This document shows positions 9,090 through 16,717 of a DNA stretch of 64,000 nt, piece by piece; within the stretch, counting starts at the first letter, position 1; each line of letters starts with the position of its first letter. This stretch comes from Trujillonella endophytica (GTDB lineage Bacteria; Actinomycetota; Actinomycetes; Mycobacteriales; Geodermatophilaceae): positions 62,001-126,000 of the forward strand of contig NZ_FOEE01000014.1 of the NCBI RefSeq assembly GCF_900110555.1, in the 5' to 3' direction. The notes below the pieces were generated by a model. The model saw nothing but the letters and a program-made list of their open reading frames with translations. It ran no database searches and had not been told where the DNA came from. The position numbers and the translations under genes are program-made.

Positions 9090-9913
9090 GCGGGGTCCCC
9101 GCCGAGGATCGCGTCGCGGGGATCGGTCAGGGGGATCAGCCCCTCGTAGTCGACGAACGAGCGCAGGGTGTTGCCACCGTCGACGGCCAGCAGCTGGCCG
9201 GTGGTCCACGACGACTCGGGGCCGGCGAAGTAGCGGACCGCGGCGGCGACGTCGTCCGGCTCGCCGTGCCGTGCGATCGGTTGCTGCTCCAGGAAGGACG
9301 CCATCAGCGGCTCGTTCGCGAACGACCGCGCGGTCGACGGCGTGCGGGTCATCCCCGGCCGCACCGCGTTGACCCGGATGCCGTAACGGCCCAGCTCGTC
9401 GGCGGCCACCCGCACCAGCTGGTCGACGGCGGCCTTGCCGGCGCTGTACCCGGCCAGGTAGCGCGCGGAGAACGCGGCGGCGGTCGAGGAGATGGCCACG
9501 AAGGAGCCCGACCCGGCGCGCAGCATGGCCTGCCCGGCGTACTTCAGCAGCAGGAAGACCGGCCGCACGTTGCCGTCGACGTCGGCGCTGAACTCCTGGT
9601 CGCCGTAGAGCAGGACCGAGGACATCCGCGCCGTCCCGGGGACGACGACGGCGATGTGCAGCGCGCCCGCGTCGTCGGCCGCCGCGGCGACCGCGTTCCG
9701 GACCGAGCCGGCGTCCATCGCGTCGCAGACGACGGTCGCGACCTCGAGCCCCTCGCCGGCGAGCTCCTCGCGGGCGGCCTCGAGCTTCGTGGCGGTCCGT
9801 CCCGCCAGGGTGACCGTCGCGCCGTCGCGGGCGAGCAGCCGGGCGCTGGCGAGGCCCAGGCCGCTGCCGCCGCCGACGACGATGGCCCGCCGGCCGTCCA
9901 GCGCGCCGCTCAT
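9086..9913 (-). CDS. Short-chain dehydrogenase/reductase
   Basis: 275-residue classical SDR: nucleotide loop VVGGGSGLGLASA near residue 12, catalytic Ser in AISSTAAAFS, and YSAGK as the Tyr-x3-Lys pair. NAD(P)-dependent alcohol/ketone interconversion, possibly of a beta-hydroxyacyl-CoA. ATG 9913 overlaps the stop of the SnoaL-like gene (ATGA), and its own stop overlaps the LLM start, so all three are coupled. Confidence 0.9.
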   Translation of the reverse strand: MSGALDGRRAIVVGGGSGLGLASARLLARDGATVTLAGRTATKLEAAREELAGEGLEVATVVCDAMDAGSVRNAVAAAADDAGALHIAVVVPGTARMSSVLLYGDQEFSADVDGNVRPVFLLLKYAGQAMLRAGSGSFVAISSTAAAFSARYLAGYSAGKAAVDQLVRVAADELGRYGIRVNAVRPGMTRTPSTARSFANEPLMASFLEQQPIARHGEPDDVAAAVRYFAGPESSWTTGQLLAVDGGNTLRSFVDYEGLIPLTDPRDAILGGDPA

Positions 9914-10365
9914 GCGACGCCACCGGGGAGCGCGTCGACCGGCCGGGTCTCGGTCCACTCGATCCGGCCCACCCGCTCGGCGATCCGCCAGGCGCCGTCG
10001 TCCCCCCGGCGGTAGCGGTCCCGGTAGCGGAGGAACATCACCAGGTCCGTGCCGGCGGACCGGGACAGGTGGTGGGCCAGGCAGTAGACGAGGCCGGTCG
10101 CCTCGTCGCCGTCGGGCTCCGTGCCCACCTGGCCGAGCAGGTGGAACGTGCGGTCGAAGCGCTCCGCGAGCCGGCCGGGCACCGCGGTCAGCGCCCCGGT
10201 GCCCCGCAGGTCGGTCGACGGCCGGTCGCCGTCGGCGGGGTAGTGCACGGCCAGCCGGCCGTCGGGCGTGAAGACCGCGGCGAAGGCGGCGGCGTCCCCG
10301 TTGTCGGCGGCGGCGGCGTAGCGCCGGCTCAGGGCGCCGAGCTCGGCATCGGGGAAGGGAGGCAC
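9910..10365 (-). CDS. SnoaL/NTF2-like protein
   Basis: 151 residues with the cone-shaped NTF2/SnoaL pattern: LSRRYAAAADNGDAAAFAAVFTPDGRLAV, then YRDRYRRGDDGAWRIAERVGRIEWTE. Members are isomerases, hydratases, cyclases or non-catalytic partners. GTG 10365 is the start. First gene of the SnoaL-SDR-LLM minus operon, divergent from the SDR at 10416. One of four SnoaL domains in the window. Confidence 0.8.
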   Translation of the reverse strand: MPPFPDAELGALSRRYAAAADNGDAAAFAAVFTPDGRLAVHYPADGDRPSTDLRGTGALTAVPGRLAERFDRTFHLLGQVGTEPDGDEATGLVYCLAHHLSRSAGTDLVMFLRYRDRYRRGDDGAWRIAERVGRIEWTETRPVDALPGGVA

Positions 10366-10381
10366 ACCCCTGCCTATCCTG

Positions 10382-10399
10382 CCAATGATTGATGGTCAA
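10382..10399. promoter_or_regulatory. AATGAT-type element with inverted repeats
   Basis: CCAATGATTGATGGTCAA contains CAAT-G-ATTG and TTGA-TGG-TCAA. It lies in the 50-bp divergent gap between the SnoaL (10365) and SDR (10416) genes. The AATGAT core recurs at 4812, 42281, 44567 and 48709. Confidence 0.45.
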
Positions 10400-10415
10400 G
10401 GGAGGCGGCGGAGTG

Positions 10416-11174
10416 ATGACGAGGAACGGCCTGGACCTGTCCGGGCGGGTGGCACTGGTGACCGGGGCGGGGCGGACGGTGGGGCTGGGCATCGCGGAGG
10501 TCCTCGCCGGCCTCGGCGCGCGGGTGGCGGTCAACGACCTCGACCCGGCCTCCGCCGAGGCGGCGGCGGCGGGCATCCGGGGCCGGGGCGGCGAGGCGGT
10601 TGCCGTGCCCGCGGACGTCACCGACGACGCCGGCGTCCGGGCGATGGTCGCCGAGGTCGCGACGCGGCTGGGCCCGGTCGACGTCCTGGTCAACGCGGCG
10701 GGCATCCCCGTGGGCGCGGCGAACGGGCAGTTCGTCGACACCGACCGCGCCGAGTGGGACGCCTGGATCGACCTCAACCTGTACGCGCCGATGCAGGCCG
10801 CGCACGCCGTCCTGCCGGGCATGCGGGAGCGCGGCTGGGGCCGGGTGCTCTCGATCTCCTCGTACGCGTCGCGGGCGGCCAGCCGCAACGGGCTCGCCGT
10901 GTACGGGGCGGCGAAGGCGGGCCTGGAGTCCTTCACCCGGCACGTCGGGCTGGAGTCCGCGCCCAGCGGCATCACCGTGAACGCGATCGCCCTCGGCACG
11001 ATGTCCCACCTGCGCGGAGAGCCGGCGCCGCCCGAGCACGCCGCCGCCATCCCCGTGGGCCGCTTCGGGACGCCGGAGGACGTCGGCTGGACGGTCGGGT
11101 TCCTGGCGTCGGACCGGGCGGCCTGGATCACCGGTCAGACGATCCAGCTCAACGGCGGCGCGTACATGACCTGA
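10416..11174 (+). CDS. Short-chain dehydrogenase/reductase
   Basis: 252-residue SDR: TGAGRTVGLGIAEVL nucleotide loop, NAAG, ISSYAS catalytic Ser and YGAAK catalytic Tyr/Lys; C-terminal GRFGTPEDVGWTVGFLASDRAAWITGQTIQLNGG is typical. Start ATG 10416, with GGAGG 10 nt upstream; the GTG at 10413 is possible and a TTG at 10389 is unlikely because it lies inside the operator region. Followed after 45 nt by an enoyl-CoA hydratase that seems to have its own promoter. Confidence 0.9.
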   Translation: MTRNGLDLSGRVALVTGAGRTVGLGIAEVLAGLGARVAVNDLDPASAEAAAAGIRGRGGEAVAVPADVTDDAGVRAMVAEVATRLGPVDVLVNAAGIPVGAANGQFVDTDRAEWDAWIDLNLYAPMQAAHAVLPGMRERGWGRVLSISSYASRAASRNGLAVYGAAKAGLESFTRHVGLESAPSGITVNAIALGTMSHLRGEPAPPEHAAAIPVGRFGTPEDVGWTVGFLASDRAAWITGQTIQLNGGAYMT

Positions 11175-11206
11175 GCGCGGCGCTGGTCACCGGCAATCCG
11201 TTCATC

Positions 11207-11222
11207 TTTAATACGTTGCGTG
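11207..11222 (+). promoter_or_regulatory. Probable leaderless promoter of enoyl-CoA hydratase
   Basis: TAATAC at 11209-11214, within TTTAATAC, is followed by 5 nt and then the GTG start at 11220. No Shine-Dalgarno is visible. The spacing puts the transcription start at or next to the start codon, as in leaderless actinobacterial mRNAs. Confidence 0.5.
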
Positions 11223-12026
11223 ACCTCCTCTCCTGTCGACGGCCTGACGGTCACGCGCTCCGGTCGGGTGCTGCACGTGCAGCTGAGCAACCCGCGGCGG
11301 CGCAACGCCCTCACCGACACCTCCATGCGGGGGTTCGTCGACCTGCTCGAGGCGACGCAGAACGACGAGTCGGTGGGCGCGGTGCTGCTCAGCGGCGAGG
11401 GCGGCGACTTCTGCAGCGGCTTCGACATCGTCGGCCGCAACTCCGGTGACGGGGGGCGCCCGCGGGTCGGGGCCATCCAGCGCCGGCTGCCGTCGCAGGC
11501 CCACCGGCTGATCCCGCAGCTGTGCGCGCTGCAGGTGCCGGTGGTCAGCGCCGTCGCCGGCTACGCGGTGGGCCTGGGCATGCAGCTCGCGCTGGCCAGC
11601 GACTTCGTCGTCGCCGATGCGACGGCGACGTTCTGGCAGCCGTTCGTCAGCCGCGGGATGACCCCCGACGCCGGCGCCACCTGGCTGACCACCCGCGCTG
11701 TGGGGCCGCTGCGCGCGCGGCAGCTGCTGCTGCTCGGCCGCCGGCTGGACGCCGACACCGCCGCGGAGTGGGGGATCGTGCACGAGGCCGTGCCGGCCGG
11801 CGAGGCGGTCGAGCGCGGCACGGCGCTGGCCACCGAGCTCGCCGCCGGGCCGACGGTGGCCCTCGGGCTGACGAAGGCGCTGATCAACTCCGCCGCCGAC
11901 TCGACGCTGGCCGCGCAGCTGGCCGCGGAGGGCCTCTCGCTGGAGCTGTCCTCGCGCAGCCCCGACTTCAAAGAGGGCCTGGCCGCGTTCGTCGGCAAGC
12001 GCCCGCCGGAGTTCACCGGCCGATGA
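11220..12026 (+). CDS. Enoyl-CoA hydratase/isomerase family protein
   Basis: 268-residue crotonase-fold protein: NPRRRNALTDTSMRGFVDLL, the oxyanion-hole region SGEGGDFCSGFDI and AVAGYAVGLGMQLALASDFVVA. The two usual catalytic Glu positions are not clearly conserved (MTPDAGATWL where a hydratase has a Glu), so isomerase or other crotonase chemistry is possible. GTG 11220 seems leaderless. Its stop overlaps a possible ATG (12023) of the next gene. Confidence 0.85.
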   Translation: MTSSPVDGLTVTRSGRVLHVQLSNPRRRNALTDTSMRGFVDLLEATQNDESVGAVLLSGEGGDFCSGFDIVGRNSGDGGRPRVGAIQRRLPSQAHRLIPQLCALQVPVVSAVAGYAVGLGMQLALASDFVVADATATFWQPFVSRGMTPDAGATWLTTRAVGPLRARQLLLLGRRLDADTAAEWGIVHEAVPAGEAVERGTALATELAAGPTVALGLTKALINSAADSTLAAQLAAEGLSLELSSRSPDFKEGLAAFVGKRPPEFTGR

Positions 12027-12046
12027 CCACCGCTGAGAGGGGCGAC

Positions 12047-13648
12047 ATGGACGCGCTGACCGCGACGGAGCGGACCATCCCGCAGATGCTCTTCGCCGGC
12101 GCGGAGCGGTACGCCGACTCCCTGGCGGTGGCCGACGGGGACGTCCGGCTGACCTACGCGCAGCTGCGGGACCGGGCGCTGGAGTTCGGCCGCGGCGCCC
12201 TGGCGCTCGGCGTCCGGCGGGGCGACCGGGTGGGCCTGTGGGCCCCCAACACCCACCGCTGGGTGGTGGCCTCGCTCGGCCTGCACCTGGCCGGCGCGAC
12301 CGTGGTGCCGCTCAACACCCGGTACCGGGGGTCCGAGGCGCGGGAGATCCTCGCCCGGGTCCGCGCCCGGTTCGTCGTCGTCCAGTCCGGCTTCCTCGGC
12401 TACGACTACGCGACCGCCGCGCTCGAGGCGCTGGACGGGGACGAGTCGGTCCTCGACGACCTGACGGTCGTCGACCTGGGCGCCGAACGGGGCGACGTCG
12501 AGCGCGGTGTCCTGGGGTGGGAGGACCTGCGCGAGCGCGCCGCGACGGTTCCCGAGGACGAGATCCGCCGGGCCGCCGCCGAGGTCGAGCCGGACGACCT
12601 CAGCGAGATCATCTTCACCTCGGGGACGACCGGCCGGCCCAAGGGCGTGCTCATCCCGCACGGGCCGGCGCTGGACCTCTACGCCACCTACGCGCAGGTG
12701 TGGGGCCTGCGCGAGGGCGACCGCTACCTCGTGGTCCTGCCGTTCTTCCACACCGGCGGCAACAAGGCCGGGATGATCGTCAGCCTCCAGCACGGGCTCA
12801 CCGTCGTCCCCATGGCGGTGTTCGACGCCGACGAGGCGCTGCGGCTGATCGAGACCGAGCGGATCTCGATCATGAACGGCTCGCCGACGATCTACTACGC
12901 GCTGCTGGAGAGCCCGCGGCGGGAGTCCACCGACCTGTCGTCGCTGCGCCGGGCGGCGACCGGGGCGGCCGTGGTTCCGGTGGCGCTGATCGAGCGGTCG
13001 CGGGTCGACCTGCCGTTCGAGCGGCTGGTCACGGCCTACGGCATGACCGAGTGCATCGGGACGGCGACCATGTGCCGGGACGACGACGGCGACGAGGTCA
13101 TCGCGAACACCAACGGCCGCGCGGTGCCCGGGGTCGAGCTGCGGGTGGTCGACCGCGAGGGCCGCGACCTGCCGCCGGGGGAGTCCGGCGAGGTGCTGAT
13201 CCGCGGCGCCAACGTCACGCCCGGCTACTGGGAGGACCCCGACGCCACGGCGGCGGCCATCGACGCCGACGGCTGGCTGCACTCCGGCGACATCGGCCAC
13301 CTCGACGCCACCGGCAACCTGAAGATCACCGACCGGCTCAAGGACATGTTCATCGTCGGCGGGTTCAACGTGTCCCCGGCCGAGGTCGAGCAGGTGCTGG
13401 CCCGGCACCCCCTGGTGTCCGAGGTCGCGGTGGTAGGCGTGCCGGACGATCGGCTGGGCGAGGTGCCGCGCGCGTACGTGGTGCGTCGCCGCGGCGCCGA
13501 GGGCACCGCCGAGGAGCTCATCGGCTGGGCGAAGGAACGGCTGGCGAACTTCAAGGTGCCTCGGTCGGTCGAGTTCGCCGATGATCTGCCGCGCAACGCC
13601 AGCGGCAAGGTGCTCAAGCGCGAGCTGCGGTCCGCCGTCGGTGGGTGA
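12047..13648 (+). CDS. Acyl-CoA synthetase (AMP-forming, FadD-like)
   Basis: 533-residue ANL-family ligase. P-loop IIFTSGTTGRPKGV (about residues 189-202), AYGMTECIG, GWLHSGDIGHLD, DRLKDMFIVGGFNVSPAEVE and the C-terminal Lys in LPRNASGKVLKREL are all present, so it should be active. Activates a carboxylic acid to its CoA thioester. ATG 12047 has AGAGGGG about 6 nt upstream; an upstream ATG at 12023 overlaps the hydratase stop and is the alternative. In an operon with the hydratase and the thioesterase-like gene. Confidence 0.92.
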   Translation: MDALTATERTIPQMLFAGAERYADSLAVADGDVRLTYAQLRDRALEFGRGALALGVRRGDRVGLWAPNTHRWVVASLGLHLAGATVVPLNTRYRGSEAREILARVRARFVVVQSGFLGYDYATAALEALDGDESVLDDLTVVDLGAERGDVERGVLGWEDLRERAATVPEDEIRRAAAEVEPDDLSEIIFTSGTTGRPKGVLIPHGPALDLYATYAQVWGLREGDRYLVVLPFFHTGGNKAGMIVSLQHGLTVVPMAVFDADEALRLIETERISIMNGSPTIYYALLESPRRESTDLSSLRRAATGAAVVPVALIERSRVDLPFERLVTAYGMTECIGTATMCRDDDGDEVIANTNGRAVPGVELRVVDREGRDLPPGESGEVLIRGANVTPGYWEDPDATAAAIDADGWLHSGDIGHLDATGNLKITDRLKDMFIVGGFNVSPAEVEQVLARHPLVSEVAVVGVPDDRLGEVPRAYVVRRRGAEGTAEELIGWAKERLANFKVPRSVEFADDLPRNASGKVLKRELRSAVGG

Positions 13649-14453
13649 GCCGGCGGTGGCTGAGGCGGCGGCTGCCTGGCCCCTCGGGCCGCTGCCGGCG
13701 GTCGTCGGGGGAGAGGTCGCCGTCCCGATCGGGCCGGAGATCGCCAACTCGCGTGGTGCGCTGTTCGGTGGGTGGTTCCTCGGGCTGGTCACCGAGGTCG
13801 CGCAGGAGGTGACCGGGCGGCGGCTGCGCGACCTCGCGGTCAGCTACCTGCGGCCGGCGCCGGCGGGAGCCGACCTCGTCGTCCGGTCATCGGTCGTCGA
13901 GCCGGCGGGGTCGTTGGCGTCGGTCCGGATCGAGGCGCGCGCGGAGGGGGAGCTGGTGCTGGTCGCCGTCGCGCTGACGGGTCCGGTGCCGGATTCGCCT
14001 TCCGGCGCCTCGCCGCCCGCCGACGTCCCGCCACCGGACGCCTGCCCGCCGCGGACGTACGCGTCGGGGCCCGGGACGGGCGCGTCGGTGCTGCTCGACG
14101 TGCGGGTGGCGCGGGAGACGGTGGACGCTCGCGTCGGCAGCTCCGCGCTGCTGTGGGGACGGCTCCGCTGCCCGGTCGACGAGCAGGTGCGGCTCGCTGT
14201 GCTGAGCGACCACGTGCCCTACCTGCTGCGCCGGGCGCTGCCGGAGGTCGGCGGGGTGGCGACGGTCGCGGCGTCGGTCCGTGCGACCGGCGCGCCCGTG
14301 GGGGAGTGGGTGCTGCTGGACGTCGGCCTGGTGGCGCTCGACGAGCGGCTGGCGGTGGGCCGGGCGTCGATGTGGTCGGACGGCCGGCTGGTCGGGGTGG
14401 CCGAGCAGACGGCGCGGCTGTTCCGGCGGCGCTCGTCGCGGGTGCCGGGCTGA
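13641..14453 (+). CDS. Thioesterase-like double-hotdog protein
   Basis: 270-residue protein resembling TesB/PaaI-type acyl-CoA thioesterases: IANSRGALFGGWFLGLVTEVAQEVTGRRLRDLAVSYLRPAPAG looks like the first hotdog domain, and a second half (LLWGRLRCPVDEQVRLAVLSDHVPYLL to AVGRASMWSDGRLVGVAEQTARLF) like the second. Assignment is by pattern only. GTG 13641 overlaps the ligase stop by 8 nt; GTG 13656 is an alternative. Its 3' end is duplicated downstream (repeat at 14505). Confidence 0.65.
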   Translation: MGEPAVAEAAAAWPLGPLPAVVGGEVAVPIGPEIANSRGALFGGWFLGLVTEVAQEVTGRRLRDLAVSYLRPAPAGADLVVRSSVVEPAGSLASVRIEARAEGELVLVAVALTGPVPDSPSGASPPADVPPPDACPPRTYASGPGTGASVLLDVRVARETVDARVGSSALLWGRLRCPVDEQVRLAVLSDHVPYLLRRALPEVGGVATVAASVRATGAPVGEWVLLDVGLVALDERLAVGRASMWSDGRLVGVAEQTARLFRRRSSRVPG

Positions 14454-14539
14454 GCGGCTCGGCGGCGCTCATAGCGTGCGCCGCGCTCAGCGACTCGGCG
14501 GCGGTCGTCGCGGGTGCCGGGCTGAGCGACTCGGCGGCG
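14433..14539. repeat. 35-bp direct repeat, second copy duplicates the thioesterase 3' end
   Basis: Bases 14433-14467 recur at 14505-14539 with one mismatch (CGGCTC against CGACTC), offset 72 bp. The first copy spans the stop codon of the thioesterase-like gene. A weaker third echo (GGGCTCAGTAACTCGACGGC) follows near 14554. It looks like a local tandem duplication in the 284-bp gap before the HNH gene. Confidence 0.7.
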
Positions 14540-14624
14540 GCGCCAGGGCGCCGGGCTCAGTAACTCGACGGCCTCGTCGGGGCGCCGCGGTCTGCGATTC
14601 CGCGGCGGCGGCTTCCCTGCTCGT

Positions 14625-14666
14625 GCAATTGTGCGGAATTGCCCCTGGGCAATTCCGCACAATTGC
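14625..14666. repeat. 42-bp perfect palindrome (20-bp arms)
   Basis: GCAATTGTGCGGAATTGCCC (14625-14644) is the exact reverse complement of 14647-14666, with CT between. It contains repeated AATT steps in a GC-rich setting and lies 71 bp before the HNH gene start. It may be a terminator for the upstream operon (GTTT follows), a protein-binding site, or the edge of a 13E12-type repeat unit. Confidence 0.75.
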
Positions 14667-14718
14667 GTTTCGAGGAATCTGCAGGTCGCGTTAGCGAGGA
14701 CCCTGGAACTGTCGTACC

Positions 14719-14737
14719 TCGAACGTATGTTCGGGTC
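14719..14737 (+). promoter_or_regulatory. LexA SOS box overlapping a leaderless promoter
   Basis: TCGAAC-GTAT-GTTCGG (14719-14734) matches the actinobacterial LexA box TCGAAC-N4-GTTCGA in 15 of 16 defined or spacer positions. The overlapping TATGTT (14726-14731) is placed 6 nt before the ATG at 14738, as in a leaderless -10 box. LexA binding would cover the promoter and repress it until DNA damage. Confidence 0.8.
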
Positions 14738-16444
14738 ATGTCACGGATCGCCGGTTCGGTGTCGCTCGCGGAGGGCGTGCTGGTGGACTGGGCGGTCGGG
14801 GAGCCGGCGTTCCTGCCGCGGTTGCCGGTGGAGTTGTTGTCGCGGGAGCAGCTGGCGGTGGAGTTGGGGCGGGTGGTGGCGCAGGAGGCGCAGCTGGCCG
14901 CGTACAAGGCGGAGTTGGTGCTGGGGCTGGCGGATCTGTCGCCGGAGGCCGATGACCCGCCGCCGGGGGTGCGGGGTGGCCGCGGGTCGTGGGGGGCGGC
15001 GGCGCGGCCGGAGGGGGTGTCGGAGTTTCTGCCGGCGGAGTTGTCGATGGTGCTCAACTGCGGGCGGGGCGCGGCGGCAAGGCTGATCGGCCGGGCGTTC
15101 ACCTACCGGACCCGGTTGCCGGGCACGTGGGGGGCGCTGGCGGTGGGGGTGCTGGACGAGCCGCGGGCGAAGGTGCTGGCGGAGGTGTGTGAGCAGGCGT
15201 CGCCGGAGGTGGCGCGGGCGGTGGAAGCGGAGCTGCTGCAGGAGGCGACCGAGTTGTCGCTGCGCCGGTTGCGGGAGAAGGCGGCCGCCGCACTCGCCCG
15301 GCTGGACGCCGACGGGATGGACGCCCGGCGGGAGCAGGCGCAGAAGGCTGCGGATGTGCGGGTCTATTCCTCGCCGCGGGAGGGGATGGCGACGGTGGCC
15401 GTGGAGCTACCGGCCGACGAGGCGGCCGCGGTGCACGCGATGGTCGATGAGCTGGCGCGGATGCTGAAGGCCGACGGGGACGACCGGCCGATCGGGCAGC
15501 TGCGCACCCGGGTGCTGGCGGATCTGGTGCTGCGTCCGTGGGACACCTCCCGGCCGGCGGTGACCGCGCAGCTGCACGTGTGGGCGGCGCTGTCGGCGCT
15601 GGCCGGCACGTCGACGCAGGCGGGGGAGGTGAACGGGTCGGCCATCACCGCCGGCCACGTACGCGACCTGCTCCGCCGGTTGGACGCGCTCGGGGTGCGG
15701 CCGCCCGAAGGCGGATCGGTCACCGTCGGGGTCACCGACGAGGAGGGGGCGCTGCTGGCCACCGCCACGCTGGAGGAGCTGCGCCGGCTGGCCCGCCGCG
15801 GCTGCCCGCAACACCCCGATCGCCCCGACGCCGGCGGCACCGGCGGCCCTGGCGGCTCTGGCGGCTCTGGCGGCAGCGGTGACAGCAGCGGCAGCACGGG
15901 AACCGGAACCGGGGGCGGCGAGCCGGGTGGCTGCGGGTGCCCTGTGCTGGCGCGGCCGGCGGCGGTGGACCGGTACAGCCCGAGTGCGGCGCAGGACCGG
16001 TTCGTGCGCACCCGCGACCGCACCTGCCGGTTCCCCAACTGCGGGCAGCGGGTCGGCTGGGCCGACCTGGACCACGTGGTCCCGCACGCCTGCGACGGAC
16101 CGACCGACTGCACCAATCTGTGCTGCCTGTGCCGCAGCCACCACCGGCTCAAGACCTTCGCCCGCGGCTGGCACTTCCAGATGAGCCCCGACGGTGTGCT
16201 GACCGTGACCACCCCGACCGGGATCACCCGCACCACCCGCCCCCCGGCGATGCGGCCACTACCTGAACCACCCGCCGCGGACCCCGAGACCGAACACGGT
16301 GAGCAGGGGCAATCGGCCGGCGATGGAAGCCGACCGCCAGGCAGGGCCCGCCCGCTGAGCACCGGGGAACTGATCAAGAGATGGAAGAAGCCCGAGCCCC
16401 GCGGACCCGACACCCCGCCCGACGCCGACCCCGCGCCCTTCTGA
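14738..16444 (+). CDS. DUF222/HNH protein (13E12 repeat family)
   Basis: 568 residues. N-terminal DUF222-like helical region (about 20-360), a Gly/Ser/Thr linker (about 367-400), then an HNH nuclease domain: CRFPNC, DLDHVVPHACDGPTDC, NLCCLCRSHHRLKT (about 430-475). The zinc Cys pairs and the His-Asn-His residues are intact. Family members occur in many copies in actinobacteria and several mycobacterial ones are known LexA targets; the exact role is unknown. Here a LexA box ends 3 nt before the ATG. The open frame extends upstream through the palindrome, but the box and -10 fix the start at 14738. Confidence 0.9.
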   Translation: MSRIAGSVSLAEGVLVDWAVGEPAFLPRLPVELLSREQLAVELGRVVAQEAQLAAYKAELVLGLADLSPEADDPPPGVRGGRGSWGAAARPEGVSEFLPAELSMVLNCGRGAAARLIGRAFTYRTRLPGTWGALAVGVLDEPRAKVLAEVCEQASPEVARAVEAELLQEATELSLRRLREKAAAALARLDADGMDARREQAQKAADVRVYSSPREGMATVAVELPADEAAAVHAMVDELARMLKADGDDRPIGQLRTRVLADLVLRPWDTSRPAVTAQLHVWAALSALAGTSTQAGEVNGSAITAGHVRDLLRRLDALGVRPPEGGSVTVGVTDEEGALLATATLEELRRLARRGCPQHPDRPDAGGTGGPGGSGGSGGSGDSSGSTGTGTGGGEPGGCGCPVLARPAAVDRYSPSAAQDRFVRTRDRTCRFPNCGQRVGWADLDHVVPHACDGPTDCTNLCCLCRSHHRLKTFARGWHFQMSPDGVLTVTTPTGITRTTRPPAMRPLPEPPAADPETEHGEQGQSAGDGSRPPGRARPLSTGELIKRWKKPEPRGPDTPPDADPAPF

Positions 16445-16541
16445 CCCACCGCCGGATCAACCGGGAGCCCGGTCGAGGAGTCGCACGCGCACCGGACGGC
16501 TGCGCCCGAGGCGACACATCGCCGTGGCGACAGGTGCCCCT

Positions 16542-16571
16542 GGCGACACGTCCCCATGTCGACGTGTCGCC
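16542..16571. terminator. Hairpin between convergent genes
   Basis: GGCGACACGT (16542-16551) pairs exactly with ACGTGTCGCC (16562-16571) around a 10-nt loop. The surrounding sequence (16511-16571) has several GGCGACA copies. It lies between the HNH gene and the minus-strand lipoprotein gene; the rest of this 273-bp gap shows no gene. Confidence 0.55.
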
Positions 16572-16717
16572 CGCGGGTCTGCCGCCGGCTCGACGTGGAA
16601 AGGCGCCCGCCGGGCCCTGGCGCACGGGCACACTGCCGCGGTGACCACCCGGGCGGCGCGGGTCGGGGCGGGCGCGACCACCGGAGGCCGCACCCGCCCC
16701 CCGTCACGGGTGACGCG

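Noticed and set aside
14738-16444. HNH gene as a group I intron or intein homing endonuclease or transposase
   Set aside because: No intron/intein host gene, no terminal repeats; DUF222 plus HNH is a stand-alone actinobacterial family.
16511-16571. Clustered GGCGACA repeats considered as a small CRISPR-like array
   Set aside because: Units are too short and unevenly spaced, spacers are only a few bases, and no cas gene is near.
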